Shown here: positions 34,161-44,994 of the stretch, in pieces
How the letters are laid out: each line of letters starts with the position of its first letter
Position numbering within the stretch: position 1 is the first letter of the stretch
Assembly: GCA_949316235.1 (NCBI GenBank)
Contig: OX438741.1
Span: 22,968,324 to 23,032,323 of the forward strand
Length of the DNA: 64,000 bases
Reading direction: 5' to 3'
Origin: Oegoconia quadripuncta
Taxonomy: Eukaryota > Arthropoda > Insecta > Lepidoptera > Autostichidae
Translations under genes and position numbers: made by a program
Notes under the pieces: model-generated
Databases searched by the model: none
What the model saw: only the letters and a program-made list of their open reading frames with translations
What the model was told of the DNA's origin: nothing

Positions 34161-35200
34161 ATCATACATAATTTGCGATAACAAACTACACATTTTAGAA
34201 TCGATATAAAAAATATTATTGCACGTCGCAATGGCAAATAAAGGTACCTTTATGTTCTCTTATAGCGTATCAAAGCAAAGCTATTTCACCATTGGACACG
34301 AGTCGTAAAGTGAAATTTTATGGCATTAAATGGAACATTCATTAAACCAGAACTCTTCGATTTTTTATAATAATGATATCGGTTTCGCAATTAGATTTCC
34401 GGTTCGCGACTAATTTCAAGAATTAAACGTTCAATAAAATTATAATTCCATAATGTCCGTAATATGAAATAATTTCCTTAATTTTACAATGCAAATTGTA
34501 TTCATTACCATAAAAATAATAAATATAATTTTGTTATATTGATAGTGCCCCTACGGCCATGTGGTCCGCCGGACTCAGGTAGGTACTCAAAGTAGATAGA
34601 TGGTGTTTTATTTTGTTCCTAGTTTTTTTTTAAAGTTCGGTTGATGTAAGTAATACATAAGTACTGTGTACTTAATAAATGTACAATATGTTTATCAGGC
34701 AAACAAAGATCAGACGCAGTCGGATGCAAGGCCAGTGTAACCCAGGTCAGTGGCGTGCCCACGGTTTCAAAATAGGCCAAGTCCCAGGTGACAAATGATT
34801 ACGCGGCAGCGACATTAATAGCTCCATCCCATAATAGCTATACCACACATCACATTATATGTAGAAAAAAGGTTAAACTATAAAAATTGCTACAACTATA
34901 AAAATGTTTTATTACCTATCAATTACCCACGTCAAAAGTAAACGCTGTCTCACTTGCTAACCAGTTTTTAATTACCTATAAATGTAATCTGACCTAACAT
35001 AGCTAATTAGTCACGACTCTTTGAACGCTTGCACCCTATTATTGTATTCGGTGCCCAAGTTAAGGTCTGTGGTTTTGGACCTCAAATACAGCTAACATTA
35101 TGTTACTATGAAAGGTGGTATTCCCTCCTCCTGGCCTGGCGAGGTGAAAGAGGTGTACCACCTAAATTTCACCTAGAAGGACACGTTTTCATGTACTCAC

Positions 35201-35392
35201 CGTGCCTTCTGTGCTGGTAGGGATCGCTGACGTCACCCTCGCGGTAGATGACGGAGTGAACACGTGTCCTCGTCCCATTTGGCGGGAAATACCGTCGCGC
35301 GTGCTCAACGTAGTACGTCCCGTCATGGGCGACTATCTTTCCCTCGAAGACGCCATCCGTCACCGAACCGAATACCGCTGATTGTGGATCAT
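35201..35392 (-). CDS. kuz: kuz exon: prodomain core
   Basis: 192 nt, residues 89-152 with split codons at both ends (GAT in, GGC out). Acceptor GTGACAG, donor ACG|GTGAGT. Contains FGSVTDGVFEGKIVAHDG, then TYYVEHARRYFPPNGT, then HSVIYREGDV. This is the M12B prodomain core: 'G-V-DG-FEG-I---GT-YVE-A-RY' and 'HSVIY-E-D' are typical of ADAM10 orthologues. PPNGT offers one N-glycosylation sequon. It is separated from the next exon by a 20-kb intron full of repeats, the largest in the visible gene. A 253-bp inverted-repeat MITE sits about 200 bp upstream in the intron. Confidence 0.94.
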
Positions 35393-35586
35393 CTGTCACA
35401 GAAAATATACAGGTTAATAAACAATTATTAAAATCATTTTATATCTGTACTAGGAGCATAACAGGCACGATAAACGTTTAGATCGCGCGAGATAATGTTT
35501 GTTATGCTCATTCGTTTGGACGCAATATACAACTATTCCACTCTCACGTCGCGTCGCGCGCGACAAACGATGTCATGCTACGGGGG

Positions 35587-35840
35587 CTGGGCCCGCAGTC
35601 TCGACATAGATAGCAACCGATTTCGGTCGTTAACTCCTAACGATCTTATTTTAAATGTTATAGTGTTCATAATCATATCGGTTTTTGTTGGAAGCCTGAA
35701 TCGTAGTTTCAATGGAAACCTCTATTTTGATACTAAAGACTCTATCTAATTCTCCAATTAAAATAACATTGTTAGGACTTAACGACCGAATTCGATAACA
35801 TAACGATCTCTATCTATGTCGAGACTGCAGGCCCTGGACC
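35587..35840. mobile_element. 253-bp inverted-repeat MITE
   Basis: Left arm CGCAGTCTCGACATAGATAG then TTTCGGTCGTTAA; right arm TTAACGACCGAATTCG then CTATCTATGTCGAGACTGCA. Arms about 60 bp, imperfect. No coding capacity, class unknown. Confidence 0.7.
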
Positions 35841-35984
35841 AGATATCGCAGAACATACATAATAAGGGTCATAACTATAAATTGAAAATTTAATTCGAAA
35901 GATGATGATGACACACAAATGATTGATTCCTTTTTCGTAAGCATATATTATAAAACATCAGATGATAAACATCCATGGACATAA

Positions 35985-36190
35985 CCAGCTCGTTCGCATG
36001 TCAGGCTATTTCACAATTAATAATGAAATATTATTGTGCCTTTTTGTAATATAGAAACCTGTTTTTAAAAAGAGCAACCCCTCGAGTTTCTTGCTTGTTC
36101 TTCTCAAGGAAAAATTGCCTTTTGAACAAACAGTTGTTTAAAAAGTGTTATATTTTAAGTGTACCCTGTGTACCTACAAAATAAAGCGTA
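35985..36190 (+). repeat. LINE 3' UTR, same family as 330-594
   Basis: CAGGCTATTTCACAATTAAT, TTGCTTGTTCTTCTCAAGG, AAGTGTACCCTGTGTACCTAC and AATAAAG, colinear with the inverse of 370-590. Confidence 0.75.
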
Positions 36191-36214
36191 CGTATTATGA
36201 TAGGACGTATATAT

Positions 36215-36490
36215 AATTTGGGAGGTCCGTGTTCGCTTCCCAGGCCGGCCATGTATCAATGAGTTTTTAAATTTAATTTAATTACTTATGTACATTTATC
36301 CGACTGCTCCTAAACGGTGAAGGAAAAGATCGTGGGGAAATCTGCTGCCTGAGAAATAAAAATTCAAAGGCATGTGCAGTCCCCAAGCCGCATTGGTCCA
36401 GCGCGTTGGACTATGGCCCATACTCCCTCATTACACAAGGGAAGGCCTATATCCCTGCAGTGGGATGTTTACGGGCTGATGATGATGATG
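36215..36490 (+). repeat. SINE family C, 5'-truncated
   Basis: Starts in the B box (GGTCCGTGTTCGCTTCCC), body CATTTATCCGACTGCTCC and GGCCTATATCCCTGCAGTGG, tail GGGCTGATGATGATGATGAT. Confidence 0.85.
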
Positions 36491-37277
36491 ATAGTCTGTC
36501 AAGGGTTTTCTAAATATTCTTTTTTATTATTATTTATAGGTTCTTAGCCATGTTTGATGGAAATCGGTTAAGCCGTGTCTAATCTTAGAGCTTTTTTGTT
36601 TCTAAATTTTCTATTTATAGTTATTGAACATTCGCTTTAGGATAACCTCAAATATAATAATGAGTGCCTTTCGACTAATTGATCTGTTCTAATGTAAAAT
36701 GAAAGCTCTGTTATACGTTAATGACCATTCGTACAACATAGATGCACTCGGAGTTCTGCAATGAGTTTTGTAAGAAATATTTCAAACTTTAATTAAATTA
36801 CTAGTAGAAAGATAAAAATTATACGTTACTTCTTCGTAAAAAATATACCGAGATAGCGACATCAATTCTAAATTTACAATACCTATACATCAATGCATCG
36901 TCATGTTTCTTATTTATTATGACACACAGTCACTAGGTACATTGATAAGGATTATAAAGTATTAACAGATGGACGAATGCCGAAAAAATAATTTATAGCA
37001 AGCGAGTATGTGATTAAAAGTTCCATATAATTGATATCTACATGAAATAGGGTGACAGTAGCTAGCATTAATTTTCAATGTCGTGTTAGAACAACGTCAC
37101 TATAGGGAACTAATATGCAGTTAGTGATGAGTCATTTCGTTTGCAGGTGGCAAGGGGATAGCCATGGCAATAATGCAATACACACGTCAGGCGATTAGAT
37201 ACACATAACAACACGTGCAATGGGCGTGGTATACCTACGTGTTCGGGTCGCCATGATTAGGTGCAGCAGAAATCCCA

Positions 37278-37524
37278 TCTATACTTACTAATATTGTATA
37301 TACAAAAGTGTCTGTCTGTCCGGCTTTCACGCATAAACTGCTGGGGCGATCATATTGATAGGCAGAGCCTTGGAACCGGAGAAAGAAAGGCGGAAAGCTA
37401 CTAGATTAACCGGAAATTTTGACTGATGTTGGTCAAGGATCAGAAACGATAGAATAAGGACATAAGGTACTTTTCATGGTAAAAAAGTTATTCCACGCGG
37501 ACGGAACCGCAGCCGGAAAGCTAG
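37278..37524 (+). mobile_element. Non-autonomous Helitron family D, complete
   Basis: TCTATACTTACTAATATTG at the 5' end after A, CTTTCACGCATAAACTGCTG, TTCCACGCGGACGGAACCGC, terminal GGAAAGCTAG followed by T. 247 bp, no coding capacity. TC..CTAG between A and T fits Helitron rules. Confidence 0.75.
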
Positions 37525-37851
37525 TAGGTAGGTATAATATAAATGATAGCAATAGAGGCGAAATAAATATGCAGGCCCGAACATGTGTAAAGCACGTCTT
37601 GCCAATTCACATTTCTCATATATGTCTATTGAGCACTATTTACTATACAGCATAAAAATAAATTTCAATAAATCCGATCCACTACATAAACTTCTTCTAC
37701 TGCTTTAATATTTTGCGAAAGATACTCAACTTAGATAATTTATTGTTGGTCTTAGTTTTAGATAAGAAGGTATAAAGGGCCTATTATACTATAATAACTC
37801 GGTATACATTGCTGGGAGGCTTGGTTCTGTTAATTCAAATTTACTTTGTTT

Positions 37852-38185
37852 TTTTTTTATGCACAACGGGTTGGTACTTGACCTCAATCACACCTGATAT
37901 TAAGTGAAGATGAGGTCGAAGGTGGAAGTGTACTGACCCGGAAACCCCAATACATTTGGGGGACTGGCTATCTTATCTTTGACAACCGGAACACAACAAT
38001 GCTATTAACATTGCTGTTTGGCGGCAGATTTAGATAAGATGGTGGTAGCTAGCCAGGCGGACATTTAAAATGCCCTACCACCAACCAAACCGAGTACTTA
38101 AACATGTACCCCGCTGGGGATCAAACCCGTGACCTTCGAATCGTAAACCCAATGTTGTTTGCATTGAGCCACGGAGGCGGTTTAA
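37852..38185 (-). repeat. SINE family B, full length
   Basis: Left end TTTTTTTTATGCACAACGGG (tail), right end with the tRNA-like head (CCGTGACCTTCGAATCGTAA.., TTGAGCCACGGAGGCGGTTT). High similarity to 21122-21440. Confidence 0.85.
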
Positions 38186-38754
38186 ACTTCAATGTTAGCC
38201 GAATAAAATTAGTCTCTGAATGTAGGATTGTGCACACTGCGCTAATATAGGTACCTACAGTTGAGGATAGTATAACGAAAATAAACAAGTGACTCAAAAT
38301 TCGCAGAAGCTTCCGAATTAGTGTTTAGTGTTGTGTTTTCTGCATCAAATGTTGAATATAACGGATCACTGTGGGGTCACATCGCATCGGTCTCGGCTCA
38401 GGTTTGGCAGGTTTTACTTAAGAGGGTCACATAAAGGGGCAAGGATAAACGAAAGGGGCATTTTGAGAACATAAAACTCTGTCACAGTTCAGTTAAAAAC
38501 CATTTATAGCAGGTAGGTAGGTATTAAATTGTTTTTTTTGGTGATATTACATTTTGCTGCTCTGAGTGTATCTTCATTTTCTATTACGGATCTGTAATTA
38601 TAGTAAATGGGCTACTGAAAACTTGGTGCCAATTATGAATGTATTTTCGAATAAATTCAAAAGAAACCAAATATATTTCAAAGGATATCAAAAGCCCACT
38701 ATCCGACACTTGGTGCATAATTGAATAACTAGGTGAGCAACGTGTAATGTGACT

Positions 38755-38835
38755 CTTCAGATGAACACAATCCACAAGTAAGTAACTACCTACGCTTCTA
38801 CCTTCGGCCTCATCTTCACTTAACATCAATGAGGT
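38755..38835 (+). repeat. SINE family B 3' fragment
   Basis: TTCTACCTTCGGCCTCATCT TCACTTAACATCAATGAGGTCAAG, ending CATTGTGCTAAAAATAAAA. Confidence 0.6.
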
Positions 38836-39964
38836 CAAGTGCTAACCCATTGTGCTAAAAATAAAATCTTTTACATTTAAAATTTTGCAATCAAACAAAG
38901 AAAATATTCTTTATTGTACAACAATAAGAACTCCTGAACACTCACGTACAGCGGTGATGTTCTCGGTCGATCTGGCGTTCCTTTGACGTAAAGGTGTGGG
39001 TTGGTTGTTTACCGAACCGGTCATCTCAAATTTGGTCACCAATCGTTGGAACATTCATTTTGATAATAAAGTTTTATCATTTGCACATGCTGCTAAACCG
39101 TGTAACTTGCCATGGTGATTTGGCATCAGTGACTGAATAAGAAACAACAGATTTGACAGATGCCGCCAAAACAAAATGGCCGCCACAAATTATTAACATC
39201 GGCCCGCTCTATTTGAAAGACCCTTTATATACCCATATTTAAATTTATACTAATTAAATAGAATAGTGCGTAATATGTATCTAAGTAAACATTTAAAATA
39301 TTTGCTAATAAGAGATAAGATCAATTTTTATGTGGGGAAAAGTGAACGGCATCTAAAAGAGAGGACATCTGCAACTCTGATAACCCTGTCCGTGACACGC
39401 GATTTTCCCCAAAATTAACGTAGTCAAAACGTTGGCATACGAATTTGTTTAGCACACGATAAAAAGTTGTAATCTAATTACAGAAAAGTACTTAGCTTTA
39501 AAAGTGGATCCCTTGGTTTAATATATTATGTGGATCCCTATCACCGCCCATGAAGAACAGTTATAAGCTAACAAAGATAACATCGACACTATCGTCCTCA
39601 AATATACGAGTTACAGATGTCAAGAAGCATGTTAACCCTTTTTTTTAAATATTACAAATACATTTCAGCAAAAATCAGTCAAGTTGATATGACGCATTTG
39701 TAAGAAAGTTGTCTGTTTACTTACTATGATGGAAGACTTGTGTAAATAGATAAAATAAAATTATGTGAAAAAAGTAAAACTATGTGAAAAATAAAATAGA
39801 TTATTCAAATTTCCCGCGAGACACGGCATGTTTGTATGAATCTCTGTCTGGTCCGGAATAGTATAATAAAAACGACTTCGGCTTTAGGCATGGTACACAA
39901 TGTCATACACGTTTATCACTCGGTTAAAAGTACCTACTTATACACATTTTTTTTACCTAGAGGT

Positions 39965-40050
39965 TAGAATAGAATAGAATAGAAATCATTTATTTGACAC
40001 ACTAGACGACACATTAGTTATACAAGAAACGGAAAAAAAAAAAAAAAATA
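39965..40050. repeat. (AGAAT)n with LINE-like tail and A16 tract
   Basis: AGAATAGAATAGAATAGAA then ATCATTTATTTGACACAC, typical of inverted LINE 3' ends in this genome type, followed by a run of A at 40033-40048. Confidence 0.5.
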
Positions 40051-40759
40051 GGTTATTAATCAATTACCATGCCGACGTATGTTTTCTTATGAACAAGTAA
40101 AGCGATATACATCTCCAATTTAATAAGGCTGTTATTTTGATATTCTTCTCATAACTTCATATTAATTGTATATTTGTAATAATTGTTTTGTGATTTCTTA
40201 TGAGTAATAGGTCTATTTTCAGATAGCTACCCCATATGTACAAAAAAATCCATTAATTACCACATTAGTTTGTTAAAGTTACATAATTTTTATTTTTTGC
40301 CTTTGCGGGTGAAACGCTAGTACATTGTAAATGAATGTAAGTATGTACAATGGCAGGAATTCCATGCATGATTAATGGTGGCTAAAAGTGTTTTTAATAT
40401 TATTCGATTCGAGCTAGGTCAAATAACATACTTTACAATACGGCTGTAATCACAGAGTGGTCAACAAGTAATAACCAGTTTGCAAGGAAGTATTACATGT
40501 ATTGCCTTTATAATTGTTATTTGCGACTGAATAGTCTCAAGTCGGAACCAAACAAGTGAGTTTTTACACAAACATACTTCGTAAATACATTACATGCCGT
40601 GTGATGAGCGCTTTGCAACGTAGCGAGATATTCAAATAGTTTGTAACAAGTTTAACCTTTGCGCAAACATGTACAAAAAGACATTCATGCCTGGCTAGAA
40701 TATATAGGGCACATACGAATACGCTACAGGGTTGAAAGCTCTACAGAAAAAAAAAAAAA

Positions 40760-40935
40760 ATTTTTTAAGCATGACTGGTTCATACTTGATCTCAATCACA
40801 CCTGATGTTAAGTGAAGATGAGGTCGAAGGTGGAAGCGTACTGACTGGCTATATCTTATCTCTGACAACCGGAACACAACAATACTATTAACATTGCTGC
40901 TTGGCGGCAGATTTAGATAAGATTACTTGTAGGTA
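40760..40935 (-). repeat. SINE family B, 3' half
   Basis: TTTTTTAAGCATGACTGGTT, CACCTGATGTTAAGTGAAGA, TGCTGCTTGGCGGCAGATTT. Confidence 0.75.
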
Positions 40936-41085
40936 ACATACAAATAAAGCCTTACTAGGCCCACTGCTGGTAAAAGCTGGTAAAAAAAAAAAAAATGCTG
41001 CTGCAAGCAGGTTAGCAAACGCAAATTTTAGAAGCCTCGTATAAATGGCGCTGTCGCCCATGATCTAGGCTTATGACACAACAAT

Positions 41086-41240
41086 GGTGTCGATTCGGAT
41101 GTACACCAACTAAACTAAACTAAAACCAGTTTTAGAGTAGTACTGTCTCTTTCCCCCTGGAACAGTATGATGCGACGGCACCACTCTAAAACTGGTTTTA
41201 GTTTAGTTTAATTTAGTTGGTGTACATCCGAATCGATACC
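41086..41240. mobile_element. 155-bp MITE, GGTGTCGATTCGG ends (copy 2)
   Basis: GGTGTCGATTCGGATGTACA.. and ..TGTACATCCGAATCGATACC, inner AAACTAAAACCAGTTTTAG and inverse. Flanked by AAT on both sides. The middle (AGTACTGTCTCTTTC) is shared with copy 1. Confidence 0.85.
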
Positions 41241-43489
41241 AATATCCCTTTACGTCACCCAGAGGAAGAAACGGCTTAGTCCTATTCTTTTCTGTGGCGG
41301 CCACCAAAGTATTACATATAACCACGACACAAATTGTTATCGTAGGATGGTTAAATGAGGCGTTTATTGGAATCCTATGGATTATATGAAAAAATGCGCT
41401 GCACATAGGTGCTCAGTAGTAACAAATCCTAACCAACCCGCTCTGAGCAGCACAATTTTCTGGAAAAGCGGAAATTCCGCTGTACCTCACGATCCGCCTA
41501 AGGCATTTAATGGAATGCCTAATTTAACCATCTGCCTACGACATATAGGGCGATATGAGATATGACACTTATTTGAAGTAGGTGCTATAACATTCAAACA
41601 TTTAATATCTTTATTGTACACAAAATTGTTACAGAAATATGCATTGTATATAAAATGTACAAAGGCGAGCTTAACTCCGATAGAGTTTTCTACCAGCAAA
41701 CCTTAGAGATACATAGTGTTTATTAGATTGAACACTTGATTTCAAACACAAAATATTTATACCTCACGTTATTTCCTTGGCCCCAAAAACTGATGATTAA
41801 TACTATCATTATTTCATCTTCATCCACGTAGTGGCAGAGATTTCGATCAATCACATCGAATATCAAAAGCAGTACGATTTACAGTTGATTCTAAGGCTGT
41901 CCTCAGCTATTCTTCTGTATTCATACATGGCACAAGGAAGCGTGAATAGCTTTATTTGTTAACAATAACGCACTGTATATTCAGTGATCCTTAATATCCG
42001 TTGAGAACAATGCTGTCATGACAATGAAGCACAATCTATTGTCGCTCGTGTACCTACACTTTTCCAAGAACGGCGAAGAAACAAAGCGTACCGCAATAAA
42101 TTGATAGTTGTTATTATTTGTTATTCCATGCCATGAGCATGACCTTATTTGCTTGCATAATGTCGATAGTCTAAGCTGAAACCTTCGGAAACCTGACTTG
42201 AAAGACAATAAGTGGAAATATTTATTTTTATGATACAATGTTGTTATCTTGAAATGATAAGAACATAAAACCTTAGAACATAACAATAGCGAATTTAACG
42301 CTTAAATTGTGATATTTGTATTTTGTATGTAAACAGTGCCAACGTTATAAAATTACGATGGCTCTGAAAAGCAAACACGAATGAGAAGCGAACGCTCTCC
42401 GCGCAAACCGCAGCTCCCGAAAATGTTTTCACTAGAATTAAAGAGAGCCTGGTGGAAAAATTCACGTACATTTTCTGATGTCAAGTGGTGGGAGCAGCGT
42501 ACCTAACTTATTTTATCACCGTGTAAATTTTACGTACGTACCGTCTCTATTTATTTTTCGCCACCGGCATACGTATTGCTAGATGAAAGCAAATAATAAA
42601 CAAAATTTAAATTTGTATACTTTGTTTACACCGACTTTTATGGAGTTCACTCGTACGTATGTCTATAAAATGCTTGAAAACATAAATAAACAGGGCAACC
42701 GGCTCATCGGAGTAAATTAGGCTTGCTCCCGGTCTAAAAGAAAGTTGATCAACGGATAAAGCACAAGTAGTCTACTGTAAACAAGTTTTGGTGCATCGAT
42801 GTGCTTCAGTTTATTATAAACAAAGGGTCATTCTTTGTAATGCTTTGCTAAGGGTGTTAGTAATAGTGTTAGAGTGGCCTGATGCAATTATAAAATGTAA
42901 ACTTGCAGGGACTTGCACGCAAAAAGGATCGTTGTAAGTTGCAGCCAAGTGGTAGATGCACCGGAGTAGGTGTAAGTAGGGCGACGAACCGCGATCGATG
43001 CCACACCGCCCTCTACACAACTTTATCCATTTCAACTGCTCCAAACTTTCACGACCATAACATTCATAGCACCCGCACCGTCCAAACGCACGCATTTATG
43101 TGCTAACTTACCGCTTCAATGCACGTTGGTATAACTTTTACTATCGCTGAATTAAACTTTAGCTTTCCGATTTGTAAGGTAGGTAGATACGCTCGAAAAG
43201 GAGATTTGAGTAATTTTTTTCTTGAAAATCCGTCGTTGATATATACTATCACGATACAAAGGCCGGCTATACGAAATCCCAGACGAAACAGCATTTGACA
43301 AGCAGCGAGGTGAACTTAATGAGTTCACAAACAAAATAAAGAAAACAGAACCAACCTTTTTTTTTATTGAGACAAAGCTCTGAAAATATTCCCGTGAAGA
43401 GGAAAATATTTAACTTTTTGTTTTTGTAAAGACAGAAATTGTTATGAATTTCTTGCGAGAATTTGATTAACATTTCAGGAGCAGGAATG

Positions 43490-43670
43490 TCGGGAGTATT
43501 TCCGCCGGAGTAATTATTTACATAGCGTCCGTGGCGTAGGTAAGCCTGCGGAGAGGTCGCCCATCGGCACCCGGGCCTCCGCCCGCCGACATTAAAAGTC
43601 GAGTGGCCGCCGAAAGCTCCCAATTAGCTGGGACTTTGACGCCGCCGTCCCGCCAGTAATTGCGAAAAGA
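43490..43670. other. GC/CpG-rich intronic island
   Basis: GC-rich block (TCGCCCATCGGCACCCGGGC, CCGCCGTCCCGCC) in an otherwise AT-rich intron. The overlapping minus open frame (43267-43623) begins at TTG and does not resemble any protein I know. Could be a regulatory element, an unrecognised exon or an old repeat. Confidence 0.35.
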
Positions 43671-44017
43671 AATATGTTTTAGTGCTCTCCACGAATTATT
43701 AATGTCGACAACGGGCGCATCAGGATCGGGACTTGATTAAAAAGCAACACAATCGCGGTCTACATACTCATAGCGGGGACTTATTAAATTTTCCCCTGGG
43801 GCAAGTACAAACAATGACGCTGTATCTTGGGTATAGATAACGTCGGGTTTCTCGGCTACCGATATACAATAGCCCGGCCCCCGCGTTGTGGTCGTCTGCA
43901 CGCCACACGCCACTCTACAAACTTTAGAGTTCGTCTTGTCATGAACAAACCCTCCAGGAATTCAAAGCAGTCCAACCGCAATACAAAAAGACTGATAAAC
44001 TACAGAATAGAACTCAC

Positions 44018-44084
44018 CGGCCAATTCTCCGTGGTATATGTGTGATGTGTCGACGTCATGGATCTGGCCTTGTGAACCTTCGAC
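44018..44084 (-). CDS. kuz: kuz exon: prodomain, DTSHIYHGEL segment
   Basis: Small 67-nt exon, missed by ORF-length filters. Acceptor TTTACAG, donor G|GTGAGT. Reads VEGSQGQIHDVDTSHIYHG then ELA, residues 67-88, plus the first base of a split Asp codon. The DxDTSHIY-G signature sits at the same point in ADAM10 prodomains (family knowledge), directly after the SxFSEDFKVE segment, so the junction with the previous exon is correct in phase (0) and homology. Nothing suggests alternative splicing, though a cassette of 67 nt would shift frame if skipped. The neighbouring intron to the right carries the decayed exon copy. Confidence 0.92.
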
Positions 44085-44794
44085 CTGTAAAGCGGAAAAC
44101 GTGATTAATTTTACAGTACGGGTGTACAAAATTCCATGTCTATGTCATAATTATAGCCCTGACGTTTGTAGGTCCAGTCCAGGTCAAACAACAAAGGCTC
44201 GATTTCATATCGGAAAAAAATATTACGCAACTTTTTAGTCACCTCAGGGTCGCATGATATGTACTCGTATAATGTAGATTATAAATACGTACTCCTTTTC
44301 ACCTTGCTCCGCCGAAAATTGATCTGATATCTCATAGCAATATCACATCCCTGCATTAGATAGGCACCTGAATTCCATTATAGGTAACAGACAATTCAAA
44401 TACACAATACATCATAGGAATGATGCTCTCCCTTCGTTTAAATTCTTATGCCAATTCTTCAGTACGCCAAACTACTAAGTACTAGTTAAACATTTTTTCT
44501 GCAACTTACAATTTTTTTTGGTTTGTATCTCGCGACATTAAAAATAGAGAAAGTTAATAGTAGTAAGTAGTATACTTAGAAACAGGCAGTTCACCTCGCT
44601 GAAGGCGGAGAGGTCTCGTCGCCGCATCCGCAGCCTGAACTACCGCATAGGTGCGCTTTGAAGTGAAACCGCAAGTGAAGCGGCGCGTTAGTGGAACGCC
44701 CCCGTGGACAGGTGATGCTCCCCGTACATGGCTGCATGTGATGTCGTTTGTGACGCGCTAAATGCATTATACCTATGAATACCAGGCAGTTCAC
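44085..44794. other. Short kuz intron holding the decayed exon copy
   Basis: Apart from 44587-44740, AT-rich with no recognised element. Confidence 0.7.
44587..44740 (-). pseudogene. Decayed tandem copy of the kuz prodomain exon
   Basis: Lies in the 710-bp intron just downstream of exon 44795-44994 and repeats its 3' half plus the first intron bases (CAGGCAGTTCACC on the + strand in both). Conserved words include TCGCTGAAGGCGGAGAGG, CGCATCCGCAGC and GTGCGCTTTGAA. Differences are a 9-bp deletion that removes the codons for DFK, a 3-bp insertion (extra Arg), a net +2 shift near 44645-44655, and inserted or diverged bases towards 44700. One frame reads FRLRMRRRDLSAFSE then GTGAAC, but has stops upstream; another reads LRFHFKAH then diverges. 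The donor is preserved, but no frame is open across it. Best read as a partial exon duplication that has decayed. A functional mutually exclusive exon is unlikely. Confidence 0.8.
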
Positions 44795-44994
44795 CTTGAA
44801 ATCCTCGCTGAAGGCGGAGAGGTCTCGCCGCATCCGCAGCTTGAACTTCCTCCCGTGCGCTTTGAAATTGAGCCGCAGATCGAGTGGCGCGTCGGTAGCA
44901 CGGCGAGCGCGTACATGCTGTCCATGCAATGAGCCCGCATCGTAATCCAGCGATTCGTAATGCTCCACGTACTCGCTGAGTCTCGCTCGAGACG
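44795..44994 (-). CDS. kuz: kuz exon: N-terminal prodomain
   Basis: First recognisable exon of the kuz model (residues 1-66 of the visible 378). It follows acceptor TTGTTGCAG, starts with two bases that finish a split codon, and ends ...SEDFK before GTGAAC, phase 0. Reads SRARLSEYVEHYESLDYD, then a basic stretch (QHVRARRA), then LRLNFKAHGRKFKLRMRRD, which is the classic start of the ADAM M12B propeptide as in ADAM10. The prodomain acts as intramolecular chaperone and inhibitor in the secretory pathway (family knowledge). No methionine or signal peptide is in this exon, and the first codon is split, so at least one coding exon lies upstream (higher coordinates). GC content is well above the flanking introns. 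A decayed copy of this exon lies just downstream in the intron. Confidence 0.93.

Larger units (their letters stand above)
15090..35200. other. 20-kb kuz intron, repeat-rich
   Basis: Largest visible kuz intron. Recognised elements are listed separately. Stretches where I see nothing: 15100-16430, 16670-17360, 18195-18900, 18995-19100, 20305-21120, 21830-22445, 23700-24945, 25265-26130, 26565-27620, 28690-29440, 29535-30090, 30315-31840, 34165-35200. Several 60-80 codon open frames in these spans show no domain, no codon bias and no splice context. Confidence 0.6.
35393..44017. other. 8.6-kb kuz intron
   Basis: Recognised: MITEs at 35587-35840 and 41086-41240, a LINE tail at 35985, a SINE C at 36215, a Helitron at 37278, SINE B copies at 37852, 38755 and 40760, and a LINE tail at 39965. 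Nothing recognised in 36495-37275, 38190-38750, 38835-39960, 40055-40755 and 41245-43480. 43490-43670 is unusually GC- and CpG-rich but has no coding look. Confidence 0.6.
3784..44994 (-). other. kuz: kuzbanian/ADAM10 gene body (partial, 7 exons)
   Basis: Gene model assembled by hand from seven minus-strand exons. Every junction keeps phase and uses GT..AG introns: acceptors TTGCAG, TTTACAG, GACAG, CACTAG, CCGCAG, TTCAG, CACAG; donors GTGAAC, GTGAGT, GTGAGT, GTAATT, GTAAGT, GTTTGT, GTAAGA. The joined frame is 1137 nt (378 whole codons) without a stop. It follows the ADAM10/Kuzbanian order: prodomain, cysteine switch, furin-type site, catalytic-domain start. ADAM10/Kuz is a type I membrane metalloprotease that sheds Notch, Delta and other ectodomains (family knowledge). 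Introns are about 0.7, 8.6, 20.1, 5.5, 3.4 and 1.7 kb. The signal-peptide exon (expected beyond 44994) and the HExxH zinc-site exon onward (expected left of 3784) are not seen. Kuz fits better than its paralogue Kul because of VTAVNYIYR, FDG and VSNFLNLHS. Confidence 0.93.

Noticed and set aside
43267..43623. 118-codon minus ORF
   Set aside because: Starts at TTG, half of it is AT-rich low-quality sequence, no domain.
44591..44968. Single 125-codon ORF as an unspliced exon
   Set aside because: Runs through the GTGAAC donor into the intron and the decayed exon copy; only 44795-44968 of it is coding.
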